Shown: positions 1 through 8,551, counted from the first letter of the stretch. The stretch is DNA of 51,939 nucleotides from Intestinimonas sp052065695 (GCF_052065695.1 NZ_JBQHTM010000023.1:1-51939), one strand, 5' to 3'. The notes: generated by a model not told the origin, from the letters alone. A program made the numbers and translations.

Positions 1-95
1 AGCAGATAAATAATGGCTATTTTGCACTGAAATCACCTTAACCAAGCGCAAATGGCGGCTAATACATTGAGTAGAAACAGGATAAAGGCTTTTAT

Positions 96-854
96 TCAGA
101 GGTTCCCTAACATGGCGGTCATGCCCTCCACCTGGTCTTGGTTGGAGAAGGTCTGACCAAAAAGGATGTTTTCAAATTCCCGCCCGGCCTGAGGCCCGTA
201 GGCTTCGCCATACGCCATAGCCTGCTTGGCAAGCATCAGCGAGGAGGCTGGACTGGCGGACAACTTTTTGGCCAGTACCATGGCCTCTTCCATCACCTGT
301 TCAGGTTCCACCAGCTTGGTAGCCAGACCGTACTCCTTCGCTGTCTTGGCTGAGATGGCCGTGCCCAGCAGCACCATTTCCTTACTTTTGGCCAAGCCGA
401 TGAGCCGGGTCAGTCTTTGGGTGCCGCCGGCACCCGGTAAAATTCCAAGAGTCACCTCGGGCAATCCCAAGATGGCATCAGTGGACAGGATCCGAAAATC
501 ACAGGCCAGGATCATCTCGAAGCCGCCCCCAAGCGCCGGGCCGTTTACTGCTGCGATGACCGGTACAGGAAATCGTTCCAGCGCTACATTAATCCGCTGG
601 CCGGATTCCGCCACGCGCCTGGCGCCCGATGGGTCCTTGCCCACCAATTCCTTGATGTCGGCACCGGCTGCAAAGCATTTTTCCCCTCCCGTAAGGATGA
701 GGACTCTGACCTGCTCTTCTTTTTCCAGGGCATACAGTGCGCTCTCCAGCTCCAGGTTCAAAGCAGAGCATAGCGCATTGTGGGCCTTAGGCCGGTCCAG
801 TTTGATTACCGCCACTTCCTCGTGGCGCTCCACGTGGATGTATTCGTATGACAT
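96..854 (-). CDS. Enoyl-CoA hydratase/isomerase (crotonase family)
   Basis: A 252-residue protein of normal length for crotonases, which hydrate 2-enoyl-CoA thioesters or catalyse related reactions at an oxyanion hole. FAAGADIKEL (61-70) and the GGG of NGPALGGGFE (104-113) would form the oxyanion hole. Both acid/base glutamates of true hydratases are present: E113 and E133 (in LPEVTLGILPGAGG). This favours hydratase activity over a decarboxylase or isomerase variant, but the substrate cannot be read. The start is the ATG at 854, with GAGGGG upstream; a longer in-frame extension to 929 lacks a ribosome site and does not look like the family. Its downstream neighbours lie outside the window. 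The nearby flavin enzyme and thioesterase, on the same strand, suggest acyl-CoA metabolism (inference). Confidence 0.85.
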   Translation of the reverse strand: MSYEYIHVERHEEVAVIKLDRPKAHNALCSALNLELESALYALEKEEQVRVLILTGGEKCFAAGADIKELVGKDPSGARRVAESGQRINVALERFPVPVIAAVNGPALGGGFEMILACDFRILSTDAILGLPEVTLGILPGAGGTQRLTRLIGLAKSKEMVLLGTAISAKTAKEYGLATKLVEPEQVMEEAMVLAKKLSASPASSLMLAKQAMAYGEAYGPQAGREFENILFGQTFSNQDQVEGMTAMLGNL

Positions 855-1296
855 GTCGACATCCCCTCGTGCAAGGCAGTCTTGTGTGTTTGCGTTTGAC
901 GCCCAATAAAAAAGCAACTGCGATGCCAATGGGCAAGCGGCTGCCTTAAAAAATTAATCTTTCTAATATTCTTCCTGAATTGTAAACATTTCTAGAAAAA
1001 TATGTATTTAATCGGTGCTTTTGTCCAGCGGGGCGAGTGAGAGTCACAAAGAGAAGTGTATAGAAGGGATACAAAATCACCGCTACAGATGTTTGACCTA
1101 TATAAAATACACATATTTGTACTCCGATGGTTTTTAGCTGTTGCTCTAGATGAAATTCCGATAGTTTACATAAAAATAAAAATTATGAATCCAAAGGCCA
1201 CATCTTTATTTCCGTCAAAAAAGAAAAAATTATTTTTGCCTTCTCCCCGTCCTTGCAGGCATACTGGTAGCGGATGCTTTTGATCAAAATGTATAG
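855..1296. other. Gene-free AT-rich spacer
   Basis: About 440 bases upstream of the crotonase gene with no credible coding frame on either strand. Bases 950-1010 are strongly AT-rich and probably hold the crotonase promoter on the minus strand, but no hexamer pair stands out. Confidence 0.5.
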
Positions 1297-1330
1297 AAAA
1301 GAGACAGACGCAATACGCCTGTCTCTTTTT
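1297..1330 (-). terminator. Rho-independent terminator of the nitronate monooxygenase gene
   Basis: AAAAGAGACAG and CTGTCTCTTTTT form a stem around an 11-nt loop, with T-runs on both strands. It sits 21 bases past the stop of the gene at 1351-2322, so it separates that gene from the crotonase. Confidence 0.75.
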
Positions 1331-1350
1331 GCAGGATCTGCGGGTCAAAA

Positions 1351-2322
1351 TCACTCCTCCAGAACGGTGCCAAGGCGACGAGAAGCGGCCATGGCATCCA
1401 TCCACATGGACTGGAACAGTTCCGCTACAGTCGGAATCTCGTGGATGAGTCCCATGGCCTGACCGGCCACCAGGACGCCCCCCTCCGGGTCGCCTTCTGC
1501 TTGGGCCTTTCGTGCCCGCTCTCCGGAGATGACCTCCAAAAGCTCCTCCAGGGTGGCCCCTCGCTCCTCTAAAACCAGGCAGGCCTGGGCAGCCTGGTTG
1601 TTGGCTGCTCGCATCATATTGTGAATGCTACGTTGGATGAGGGCGGTATCTTTTTCGCCGTGATCCATGATCCATCGCTTGAAGTTCTCATGGGCAATAC
1701 ACTCCTTTGTGACCACAAAGCGGGTGCCCATGACTACTGCATCAGCCCCCAGGGCCAACATGGCTGCTAGTCCCCGCCCGTCGGCAATCCCGCCCCCGAT
1801 AAAATAGGGGATCTCAATCTCCTGAGCTGCCTTTGCGGCCAACACTACGGTACCCACCAGATCCTGACCGGGATGTCCTCCGCACTCTGCTCCTACAATG
1901 GTGACGGCATCCACCCCGGCGCGTTGGGCCGACAGAGCATGGCGTACGGTGGGCACCTTGTGGATGTGAAGGCAGCCCGCATTGTGAATAGCGGCTACCA
2001 GGCTGTCCGGCCGGCGCCCCGCCGTCTCAATAGCCCGCACACCCTCTTGCCCACATATTTCGATGTAGTCCATGGTTCGCTCCCCAGCGGTGACGTCGGG
2101 CAGCAGAGAGATGTTGACACAGAAGGGCTGGTCTGTACGGGCCTTGGTTTCTCTCACCGCCTGTCGGAAAGTCTCAGGTGTTGGATAAATGGTCACATTG
2201 ATGGTCCCCATACCTCCAGAGTTGGAGACTGCCGCCGCCAGTTCAGGCGTTCCAAAGTGCTGCATCCCCCCTTGGATGATGGGACGGCGAATCCCGAGCA
2301 ATTTCATGCCTTTTGTTTTCAT
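1351..2322 (-). CDS. Nitronate monooxygenase / 2-nitropropane dioxygenase family flavoprotein
   Basis: A 323-residue TIM-barrel flavoprotein of the NPD family, which includes nitronate monooxygenases and FabK-type enoyl-ACP reductases. Family marks are PIIQGGM (14-20), the catalytic-histidine segment ECGGHPG (H150) and the FMN-phosphate binding stretch GGGIADGRG (177-185) followed by LGADAVVMGTRF. Retention of H150 fits an oxidoreductase of the nitronate monooxygenase type. Many anaerobe members have unknown substrates and may act as enoyl reductases, so the exact reaction is open. ATG at 2322 has CAGGAGG upstream. The gene is alone between a terminator (1297-1330) and a 247-base gap to the thioesterase gene upstream. 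Confidence 0.8.
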   Translation of the reverse strand: MKTKGMKLLGIRRPIIQGGMQHFGTPELAAAVSNSGGMGTINVTIYPTPETFRQAVRETKARTDQPFCVNISLLPDVTAGERTMDYIEICGQEGVRAIETAGRRPDSLVAAIHNAGCLHIHKVPTVRHALSAQRAGVDAVTIVGAECGGHPGQDLVGTVVLAAKAAQEIEIPYFIGGGIADGRGLAAMLALGADAVVMGTRFVVTKECIAHENFKRWIMDHGEKDTALIQRSIHNMMRAANNQAAQACLVLEERGATLEELLEVISGERARKAQAEGDPEGGVLVAGQAMGLIHEIPTVAELFQSMWMDAMAASRRLGTVLEE

Positions 2323-2338
2323 AAAAATACAACCTCCT

Positions 2339-2359
2339 GAAATCTATAGAATCGATTTC
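2339..2359. promoter_or_regulatory. Inverted repeat overlapping the leader of the NPD gene
   Basis: GAAATC-N9-GATTTC lies directly upstream of the Shine-Dalgarno of the gene starting at 2322. It could be an operator or an mRNA hairpin; only the symmetry is seen. The rest of the 2323-2569 gap shows no gene. Confidence 0.25.
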
Positions 2360-2569
2360 TGCGACATAATAACAAAAAAACCTGCCGGAAAGGACACAAT
2401 TAACCAGCCCCTGTGGCACGAGGCCCAGGGACGGCAGTCCAACCCGACAGGGAGGTTTCTAAATTTTATTGGCTCAGGTGGCTCTGAGCAGATGCCACCA
2501 CACTATGCAGCTTTATTGTAGCACAGCCCTTTGCCCGACGCAAGTCCAGATAAGCAACGGATATTGGAC

Positions 2570-3022
2570 TCAGTTCCGCGCGGCCACAACGGCATAGGTG
2601 CCTACAGCAGTGCAGGCTGTCTTGCCGCTATTCGGGATCACGGCCTCACAATAGGCGGTGGCGTTGTGCTTCCCAATAGAGGTCACCCGCGCCTGGACAA
2701 CCAGGCCGCCGTCCATGGGAACGGGGCGCAGGTAGTTAACAGTCATGGTGACGGTTGGTGGGATGCTCTGCCTGGAAAAGCAGTATATCGCCATACTCAT
2801 GGTCAGATCCATCATAGCAGAGATGATCCCACCGTGAAGGGTGCCCAGACCATTGATCTGCCAGTCCTGAAGGGGAAAAAGGAGGGTCAATATCTGTTTT
2901 TCCTCATCGCATCCATGTAGCTCTGCCCGGAGTCTTCCATTCAATGTAAGCGCCATTTTGCCATTGATCATTTCCAGTTCCTCTTGCAGCCATTCCAGTG
3001 CGGTTATTTTCTTTTCCTCCAT
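2570..3022 (-). CDS. Hotdog-fold acyl-CoA thioesterase (PaaI family)
   Basis: A 150-residue single hotdog domain. The PaaI/YdiI signature is clear: GLGTLHGGIISAMMD (59-72) gives the HGG of the active-site helix and D72 as the usual acidic residue. The family hydrolyses acyl-CoA thioesters (often phenylacetyl, benzoyl or medium-chain acyl groups) as a tetramer. ATG at 3022 is preceded by GGAGGG at good spacing; the 38 residues upstream in frame have no such site. It lies on the same strand as the NPD and crotonase genes but 247 bases away, so co-transcription is not certain. Substrate unknown. Confidence 0.8.
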   Translation of the reverse strand: MEEKKITALEWLQEELEMINGKMALTLNGRLRAELHGCDEEKQILTLLFPLQDWQINGLGTLHGGIISAMMDLTMSMAIYCFSRQSIPPTVTMTVNYLRPVPMDGGLVVQARVTSIGKHNATAYCEAVIPNSGKTACTAVGTYAVVAARN

Positions 3023-3158
3023 GAAGCGTCCCTCCTGTCCATATTCCGAATGGTTTATCCTACGCGCCATCCGGTGGGGGCTCAAGCGCTTGACCCAATG
3101 ATTTCCTATTTTAATAACACAAGGAGATGCCCGCAAGTCCCAATTTGAACCTCTGTTA

Positions 3159-3253
3159 TCGTTGTCCCCGGAGTGCGGTGCCGGTAACAGCTGTCTGACA
3201 GGTAAAACGCCGCCAGCACGTTCTCATGACGGCGGCAGAACGTACATATATGT
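3159..3253 (+). promoter_or_regulatory. Structured leader region before the deacetylase gene
   Basis: Several inverted repeats crowd the 150 bases upstream of the deacetylase start: CTGTTA...TAACAG (3163-3190 area), CTGTctgACAG, GCCGCC (3209-3214) with GGCGGC (3231-3236), ACGTTCT (3218-3224) with AGAACGT (3237-3243), and a perfect palindrome TACATATATGTA (3243-3254). The GCCGCC and ACGTTCT pairings interleave, so they would be alternative structures. Whether this is RNA or DNA-level symmetry cannot be told. Confidence 0.3.
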
Positions 3254-3310
3254 AAAGAGGTAAGGACGGTCCCCGGCCAGCCGGGGAGATGCGACAAGGA
3301 GGCGTATGGA

Positions 3311-4096
3311 ATGAAATTGTATTTGATCCGGCGGCGGGTCTTTACGGTGGGGCTGTGTCTGCTGGCGGCGGCGGCTATGCTCTACGTGGTGAACCACCCG
3401 GCCATCGTGGGGGCGTCGGCCACCACCCGGCAGCTGCCCATCTACTGTGTGGCCCGGGATCAGAAGGTGGCCTCTCTCACCTTTGATGCCGCCTGGGGCA
3501 ACGAGGACACCCAGCAGCTCATCGACATTCTGGGAAAGTACGACGTAAAGGCCACCTTTTTTGTGGTGGGTGAGTGGGTGGACAAATACCCCGAGTCGGT
3601 AAAGGCTCTCTCCGACGCGGGGCACGAGGTTATGGACCACTCCAACACTCACCCCCACATGTCCCAGCTCAGCCGGGAGGAAATTCAAGCCGACGTCGCC
3701 GCCTGCGCCGACAAGATCGAGGCGGTCACCGGGGTCCGGCCCACCCTCTTCCGGCCGCCCTACGGCGAGTACGACGACAAGGTCATCACCGCTGTCCGGG
3801 CCCTGGGCATTGAGCCCATCCAGTGGGATGTGGACAGCCTGGACTGGAAGGACCTCTCGGCAAGCGAGATCACCCAGAGGGTCACCTCCAAGGTGCAGCC
3901 GGGGTCCATCATCCTCTTCCACAATGCTGCTCTTCACACCCCGGAGGCCCTGCCCGGTATCATCGAGGCTCTGCTAAAGGACGGCTACACCCTGGTGCCG
4001 GTGTCGGAGCTCATTCTCCCCGGGACCTACAACACCGACTACACCATCGACCACACCGGACGGCAGATGCCCTGCTCCCCTGCTGCGGAGGGATAA
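3311..4096 (+). CDS. Polysaccharide deacetylase, PdaB-like (NodB domain)
   Basis: A 261-residue carbohydrate esterase family 4 protein with one N-terminal membrane anchor or signal segment (10-26). The five NodB motifs are present: SLTFDAAWG (56-63, metal ligand D59), HSNTH (H110, H114), RPPYG (148-152), DVDSLDW (173-179) and ILFHNA (H204). Motif 1 ending in AAWG rather than DDG is typical of the sporulation deacetylase PdaB and relatives. The family removes N-acetyl groups from peptidoglycan sugars; the PdaB role in spore cortex stability is known from Bacillus, and its use here is inference. AAGGAGG sits eight bases before the ATG. The gene is alone, convergent with the amidohydrolase unit. 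Confidence 0.85.
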   Translation: MKLYLIRRRVFTVGLCLLAAAAMLYVVNHPAIVGASATTRQLPIYCVARDQKVASLTFDAAWGNEDTQQLIDILGKYDVKATFFVVGEWVDKYPESVKALSDAGHEVMDHSNTHPHMSQLSREEIQADVAACADKIEAVTGVRPTLFRPPYGEYDDKVITAVRALGIEPIQWDVDSLDWKDLSASEITQRVTSKVQPGSIILFHNAALHTPEALPGIIEALLKDGYTLVPVSELILPGTYNTDYTIDHTGRQMPCSPAAEG

Positions 4097-4118
4097 ATAA
4101 TATTAAGGTAGGACACAT

Positions 4119-4167
4119 ACAGACAGCCGCCCCGGCACTCGGTCCGAGCGCCGGGGCGGCTGTCTGT
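4119..4167. terminator. Bidirectional terminator with perfect 18-bp stem
   Basis: Arms 4119-4136 and 4150-4167 are perfect 18-base complements around a loop that itself contains CTCGG/CCGAG. It lies between the convergent genes ending at 4096 (+) and 4208 (-). T-runs are weak, but stem strength and position make it a shared terminator. Confidence 0.7.
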
Positions 4168-4207
4168 TATTTGCCTGCGCACAAATGGCATGGCTGGTTG
4201 TATCAGT

Positions 4208-5353
4208 TTAGATGAGCGCAAAGTCAGCCTGACAGAAGGCGAATTCACCGTCGCTGATGACCATCTGGGGAATAAACAGCTTGTCCGTTTCAAAGGGTGT
4301 GCCGTCAAAGTCCAGGTGGCGGACTTTCTTATCGATCACCTTGAAGATGGAGACGTCTGCGTAGGCCCCGGGGGCCAGAGTTCCGATCTTGCCCTCCATA
4401 CCCATCAGCCGGGCGGGGGTGGAGGTAACTGTGGCCAGCGCCTGCTCCAGCGGCATGCCCAGCTGGAGGTATTTGGTGACGATGAACATGAGGTTTTTGG
4501 TGTAGGGGGAGAAGTTGTATTTGTCGCTCAGCCAGTCGCTGGAGACCACATCGGGCCAGAACCCCTGGGAGACAGCCTCCTTGCAGGTGTTGATATTAAA
4601 GTTCATTTTGCCGTTGGCCGCGTCAAAAATGACACCGCGGGCCCTGGCGTCCAGCATGGACTGTTTTACTTTGCCTGTGGCCTTGTCAAAGATGTTGTCG
4701 ATGCCCACATTCTGATACACATGGCAGTAGATATCTCCCGGGCGCAGGCGGCTCACGATCTCGTCCAGGGGTACCAGGGGCCGGCTCACGTGTACGCATA
4801 CGCCGATGCCCAACTCCTCAGCCAGTTCCATGGTGTAGTCCATGGCTGCCATGTTGACGGCAACGCCCTCACTCATCCGGATCTTGAGACCCAGGATATT
4901 GTCCCGGTATTTCTCCACCAACCGGCGGATGGCCTGGGGACGGAATTCGGGCACGTCGAACTTTTCAATGATGTTGTAGTCCGTCTGACCGGAGCCGTAC
5001 ATATTGAGATAGCTTTTGATACGGACCTGGCTGGGGACCACTGTGCTGGAGAAAAACGCCTCAAAGTTGGAGCAGCCGGCGGTACCGGCATCCACAGTGG
5101 CGGTCACACCGGTGGCCAGCAGATAGTCCGGGCGGACGCTTACGCCGCTGCCCGCGCGAAACACATGGGTGTGAAAGTCGATCAAACCCGGAAATACATA
5201 ACAGCCAGAGGCGTCCACGGTCCGGAGCGCCTCATATTCCATCGGCATGTCCACGATCTTGTTGCTGACAATGGCGATGTCCGCGATACCGTCCAGGCCG
5301 CGGGCCGGGTCCACAACATGGCCGTTTTTGATGACGTAATCCAGTTTGGTCAT
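4208..5353 (-). CDS. Amidohydrolase/deacetylase family metallohydrolase (dihydroorotase-like)
   Basis: A 381-residue binuclear amidohydrolase. Metal and catalytic residues can be placed: HTH (H61, H63) in PGLIDFHTHVF, the probable carboxylated lysine K157 in LGLKIRMSE, H188 (CVHVSRP), H211 (YCHVYQN) and catalytic D273 (SSDWLSD). The overall form resembles the EF_0837-type 'amidohydrolase/deacetylase' group found beside sugar-acid and aminosugar-acid genes. Expected chemistry is hydrolysis of an amide, cyclic amide or similar bond; substrate unknown. The start is ATG 5353 with AGGAAG upstream. It is the last gene of the unit dehydratase-permease-amidohydrolase (gap of 76 bases to the permease), so it is probably induced with them by the sigma-54 system. 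Confidence 0.8.
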   Translation of the reverse strand: MTKLDYVIKNGHVVDPARGLDGIADIAIVSNKIVDMPMEYEALRTVDASGCYVFPGLIDFHTHVFRAGSGVSVRPDYLLATGVTATVDAGTAGCSNFEAFFSSTVVPSQVRIKSYLNMYGSGQTDYNIIEKFDVPEFRPQAIRRLVEKYRDNILGLKIRMSEGVAVNMAAMDYTMELAEELGIGVCVHVSRPLVPLDEIVSRLRPGDIYCHVYQNVGIDNIFDKATGKVKQSMLDARARGVIFDAANGKMNFNINTCKEAVSQGFWPDVVSSDWLSDKYNFSPYTKNLMFIVTKYLQLGMPLEQALATVTSTPARLMGMEGKIGTLAPGAYADVSIFKVIDKKVRHLDFDGTPFETDKLFIPQMVISDGEFAFCQADFALI

Positions 5354-5429
5354 GAAGATCTTCCTTTCCAAATGGGATTCTCCCGGGCTCCGGGCAACAG
5401 ACATGCTGCGGAGCCCGGGAGAAAATCAA

Positions 5430-6743
5430 TCAGCACAGGCCCAGAGAGTACAGAAGCGTACCAAGCCAGAATGCGATGATGGGGATGATGCACTGGGAGA
5501 CGAAGGTGTACTTGTAGGTGTTCTTCATCTCGGTTTTGGCCACGGAGTTGGCCAGCACCACGCCGGAGGCGTGAGGCATGGCGTCCAGGCCGGCGGAAGC
5601 CGCGCAGCACAGACGGTGCAGGATCTGGGGGTTGATGCCGGTGGAGAGCATATAGTCGCCCAGAGTGTTCAGGAAGATGTTCAGGCCGCCGGAGGAGGAG
5701 CCAGTGATCATGCAGATCACATTAATGGAGAAGAAGGCCATCAGGATGGGGTTCATCTGGAGGCTCAGCAGCCAGTTCACACAGGACTGGAAGGCGGGAG
5801 AGGCCTGCACCACGCCGCCGAAGCCCATAATCATGGAGGTGACCATCAGGGCGTTGAGACCGCTGTTCATGCCGGCGCCCATGGCGTCACGGATCTTCAG
5901 ACGGTCATGGAAGAGGATGAGGGCGAGGACGATGGCCAGGACCATGCCCAGGACCACGGCATAGTTGGAGACGGAGACCAGCTGCATGAAGATGAAGATG
6001 GACCCGATGAGCACGATGATGGGCAGGAAGGAGGCCAGAGGGCTGGGGAGGTTCTTCACGGCCTCAGCGTCGTTGAGATCAATGATGTGGTCGTCAGGAC
6101 CCGCCACAAAGTGCTCGCCCTTCGCCGCGCAGCGCTTGGCGGCCCAGGTGTAGAACGCGTAGTCCATCACAAAGATGGCCACGGAGGTGACGGTGCCGAT
6201 GACGGGAGCGGCGTAGATGGTGGTGCCGAAGGTCTCGGTGGGGATCATGTTCTGCACCGCGGGCACGCCAGGGGCAAAGCTCATGGTGATGGTGGCGGGG
6301 ATGGCCAGCAGCAGGCCGGGGAAGATGGACTTGGGCAGATCGGCCTCTTTAAAGAGGGCCATGCAGATGGGATACATGGTAAAGGCGATGATGAATACGC
6401 CGATGCCGCCATAGGAGAGGACCAGCGTGGTAAGCAGCACGATCAGAATGACCCGCTTCTTGCCGACGGCCCGGACAATGGCATTGGCGATGGAGACGGA
6501 GGCGCCGCTGTCCTCCATGATCTTGCCGAAAATGGCGCCCAGGGTGAACATCAGGAACCAGGTGCCGGCGAAGTCTTTAAAAGAGACGGCAAAGCTTTCC
6601 GCGAAGGCGGGCCAGATGTCCATGCCGCTGGTCAGAACAATGACCAGAGAGGAAATGAGGGCCACAACGCCCATATGCCAGCCCTTGAAGATGAGAAAGA
6701 TAAGCAGGGCCAGCGCTACTACGATACCAATGATACCCAACAT
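5430..6743 (-). CDS. GntP-family permease (gluconate/organic acid:H+ symporter type)
   Basis: A 437-residue polytopic membrane protein, hydrophobic over most of its length with roughly 12-14 segments, of the size expected for GntP/citrate-type symporters. The N-terminus MLGIIGIVVALALLIFLIFK and the central SYGGIGVFIIAF and TGSSSGGLNIFL stretches fit the GntP superfamily. These carriers import gluconate, other sugar acids or hydroxy acids with protons. AGGAGGAGAC precedes the ATG. It starts 15 bases after the dehydratase stop, so the two are surely co-transcribed. The pairing with a dehydratase and aldolase points to an aldonate or uronate-derived substrate (inference). Confidence 0.82.
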   Translation of the reverse strand: MLGIIGIVVALALLIFLIFKGWHMGVVALISSLVIVLTSGMDIWPAFAESFAVSFKDFAGTWFLMFTLGAIFGKIMEDSGASVSIANAIVRAVGKKRVILIVLLTTLVLSYGGIGVFIIAFTMYPICMALFKEADLPKSIFPGLLLAIPATITMSFAPGVPAVQNMIPTETFGTTIYAAPVIGTVTSVAIFVMDYAFYTWAAKRCAAKGEHFVAGPDDHIIDLNDAEAVKNLPSPLASFLPIIVLIGSIFIFMQLVSVSNYAVVLGMVLAIVLALILFHDRLKIRDAMGAGMNSGLNALMVTSMIMGFGGVVQASPAFQSCVNWLLSLQMNPILMAFFSINVICMITGSSSGGLNIFLNTLGDYMLSTGINPQILHRLCCAASAGLDAMPHASGVVLANSVAKTEMKNTYKYTFVSQCIIPIIAFWLGTLLYSLGLC

Positions 6744-6758
6744 AATGTCTCCTCCTTT

Positions 6759-8456
6759 TTATTTCTTGTCGATCCGGTCAAAATCCACGGCGAGCTGGGC
6801 ACCCTCCCAGACGCTGCCCACCAGATTGCTGTATCGGGTGAGGTATTTGCCGTGGCCCTGGGTGGGCTTGGGCGTCCACTGGGCCCGACGCCGTGCGAAC
6901 TCCTCTTCGGAGACATCTACGGAGATCTCGCGGCTGTTGATGTCAATGTGAATCATGTCGCCTTCCTTCAGCAGGCCAATGGGGCCGCCCACCGCGGCTT
7001 CCGGAGAGATGTGGCCGACGCACGGACCGCGGGTGGCGCCGGAGAAGCGGCCGTCGGTGATGAGGGCGGTGGAGTCCGAGAGACCCAGGCCCACAAGGGT
7101 GGTCATGGCCGCGTGCATCTCCCGCATGCCGGGGCCGCCCTTGGGACCCTCGTAGCGGATGACCACCACATCGCCCTTTTTGAGCTGGTTGTGCTGCATG
7201 GCCTCGATGGCCTCTTCCTGGGAGTCAAAGATCCGGGCGGGGCCGGTGTGGACCCGCATCTGCTCACACACGGCGCTCTGTTTGCAGACCGCGCCCTCCG
7301 GCGCCAGATTACCCTTCAAAATGGCAATGCTGCCCTGTTCGTGCAGGGGATGATCCGGTGTGGTGATGACGTCGGAATACTCCGAATGGTTGTGGACCGG
7401 GTAGTCGCCGATGGGGATGCCGTTGACGGTCATGGCCGTCATGTCCAGGAACTTCTCCCCCAGGGTCTGGATGACGGCCGGCACACCGCCCGCCTCATCA
7501 AACTGGAGCATGGAGTACTTTCCGGAAGGCTTCACATTGACCAGGTGGGGGGTGGTGCGGCTGGCCTGCTCAAAGTCCTCAGGGGTGATCTTGTATCCGA
7601 ATTCCGCCGCGATGGCCGGGATGTGGAGGCAGGTGTTGGTGGAGCCGCCGATGGCCATGTTGACGCGCAGCATGTTTTTGAAGTTGTTTTCCTTGATGAT
7701 GTCTCGGGGACGAAGGCCCTCCTTCACCTGTTTTACCACGGTGATACCGGAGAGCTTGGCCTCCCGCAGCTTGCGGGAGTATACGGCGTGGGTGGTGGCG
7801 GCGCCGGGCACCGTCAGACCCAGGGCCTCTGCCAGGCAGGACATGGTGTTGGCTGTACCCAGCATGGAGCAGCCGCCGGCGGAGGGGCAGATGGCCTCCT
7901 CCATCTCCTTGAGTTCGGATTCACTCATGCCGCCGGCGGTGATCTGGGCGCTGGCCTCCCGGATCTGGTGGATGGCCAGCTCCTGGCCCCGGTACTTGCC
8001 GGGCAGCATGGGACCGCCGGGCACGATCACACAGGGGATGTTCAGACGGCCGGCCGCCATCATGGCCGCCGGTACGATCTTGTCACAGGTGGCGATAATG
8101 ACCATGCCGTCGAGCTGCTGTGCCTCCACCGTCAGCTCAATGGAATCCACGATGACGTCCCGGCTGGGCAGCACGCTGCACATGCCCACATTGCCCTGGG
8201 TAATGCCGTCGCAGATGGCGGTGGTGTTGAACTCAAAGGGGATGCCGCCCTCCCGGATGACGCCCTCCTTGACCGCCTGGGCCACGGAGCGCAGATGGAT
8301 GTGTCCGGGGTTCATCTCGTTGAATGTGTTGACAACGCCGATGAAGGGGCGGTCCAGCTCGTCCTCCAGGAGCCCTACACATTTCAGGTGGGCGCGGTTT
8401 CCCGCGTGTTCCGGGCCCTCCACCACAACCCGGCTTCGATAAGGTTTGTCGTTCAT
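6759..8456 (-). CDS. IlvD/Edd-family dehydratase (sugar-acid dehydratase candidate)
   Basis: A 565-residue member of the dihydroxy-acid dehydratase/phosphogluconate dehydratase family, Fe-S enzymes that convert 2,3-dihydroxy acids to 2-keto-3-deoxy acids. Visible marks are PGHIHL (50-55), ATCDKIVP (cluster cysteine C124) and CPSAGGCSMLGTANTM (190-205, C196). The cysteine found in CNxH of the [2Fe-2S] type is absent at the PGHIH site. The sequence could be called ilvD, but the neighbours (GntP permease, sigma-54 regulator, DapA-like aldolase) and the lack of other isoleucine/valine genes here favour an aldonate dehydratase. ATG 8456 has GGGAGG upstream; the longer frame to 8504 does not. First gene of its operon. 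Confidence 0.85.
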   Translation of the reverse strand: MNDKPYRSRVVVEGPEHAGNRAHLKCVGLLEDELDRPFIGVVNTFNEMNPGHIHLRSVAQAVKEGVIREGGIPFEFNTTAICDGITQGNVGMCSVLPSRDVIVDSIELTVEAQQLDGMVIIATCDKIVPAAMMAAGRLNIPCVIVPGGPMLPGKYRGQELAIHQIREASAQITAGGMSESELKEMEEAICPSAGGCSMLGTANTMSCLAEALGLTVPGAATTHAVYSRKLREAKLSGITVVKQVKEGLRPRDIIKENNFKNMLRVNMAIGGSTNTCLHIPAIAAEFGYKITPEDFEQASRTTPHLVNVKPSGKYSMLQFDEAGGVPAVIQTLGEKFLDMTAMTVNGIPIGDYPVHNHSEYSDVITTPDHPLHEQGSIAILKGNLAPEGAVCKQSAVCEQMRVHTGPARIFDSQEEAIEAMQHNQLKKGDVVVIRYEGPKGGPGMREMHAAMTTLVGLGLSDSTALITDGRFSGATRGPCVGHISPEAAVGGPIGLLKEGDMIHIDINSREISVDVSEEEFARRRAQWTPKPTQGHGKYLTRYSNLVGSVWEGAQLAVDFDRIDKK

Positions 8457-8535
8457 GTTTCCTCCCTCGATTCTGTTTGCTTTGTTTGGAATGGTCACCG
8501 GCACATTGTCGTAACCGGGTGACGCCCTCTATCAG

Positions 8536-8551
8536 AGCAAAACATATGCCA
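8536..8551 (-). promoter_or_regulatory. Sigma-54 (-24/-12) promoter of the dehydratase operon
   Basis: On the minus strand the site reads TGGCATATGTTTTGCT. The consensus TGGCACR-N4-TTGCW is matched at all but one position; the invariant GG and GC are ten bases apart (8549-8550 and 8537-8538). Transcription would start near 8525, about 70 bases before the dehydratase ATG. A sigma-54 activator gene lies immediately upstream. Confidence 0.8.

Noticed and set aside
2476..2504. GGTGGC/GCCACC hairpin between the thioesterase and NPD genes as a terminator
   Set aside because: Short stem with a long loop and no adjacent T-run on either strand; not strong enough to call.
3209..3243. H-type pseudoknot from the interleaved stems before the deacetylase gene
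   Set aside because: The two stems interleave, but the loop that must cross the first stem has no bases, so both cannot form together; alternative hairpins are more realistic.
6759..8456. Calling the dehydratase ilvD of branched-chain amino-acid synthesis
   Set aside because: Family fits, but the operon with a GntP permease and sigma-54 activator and the absence of ilvBNC/leu genes make a catabolic role more likely; symbol left blank.
5346..8522. A 1058-codon plus-strand frame opposite the amidohydrolase, permease and dehydratase genes
   Set aside because: It spans three well-supported genes on the other strand and is rich in His, Gly, Asp and Gln with no domain; an artefact of GC codon bias.
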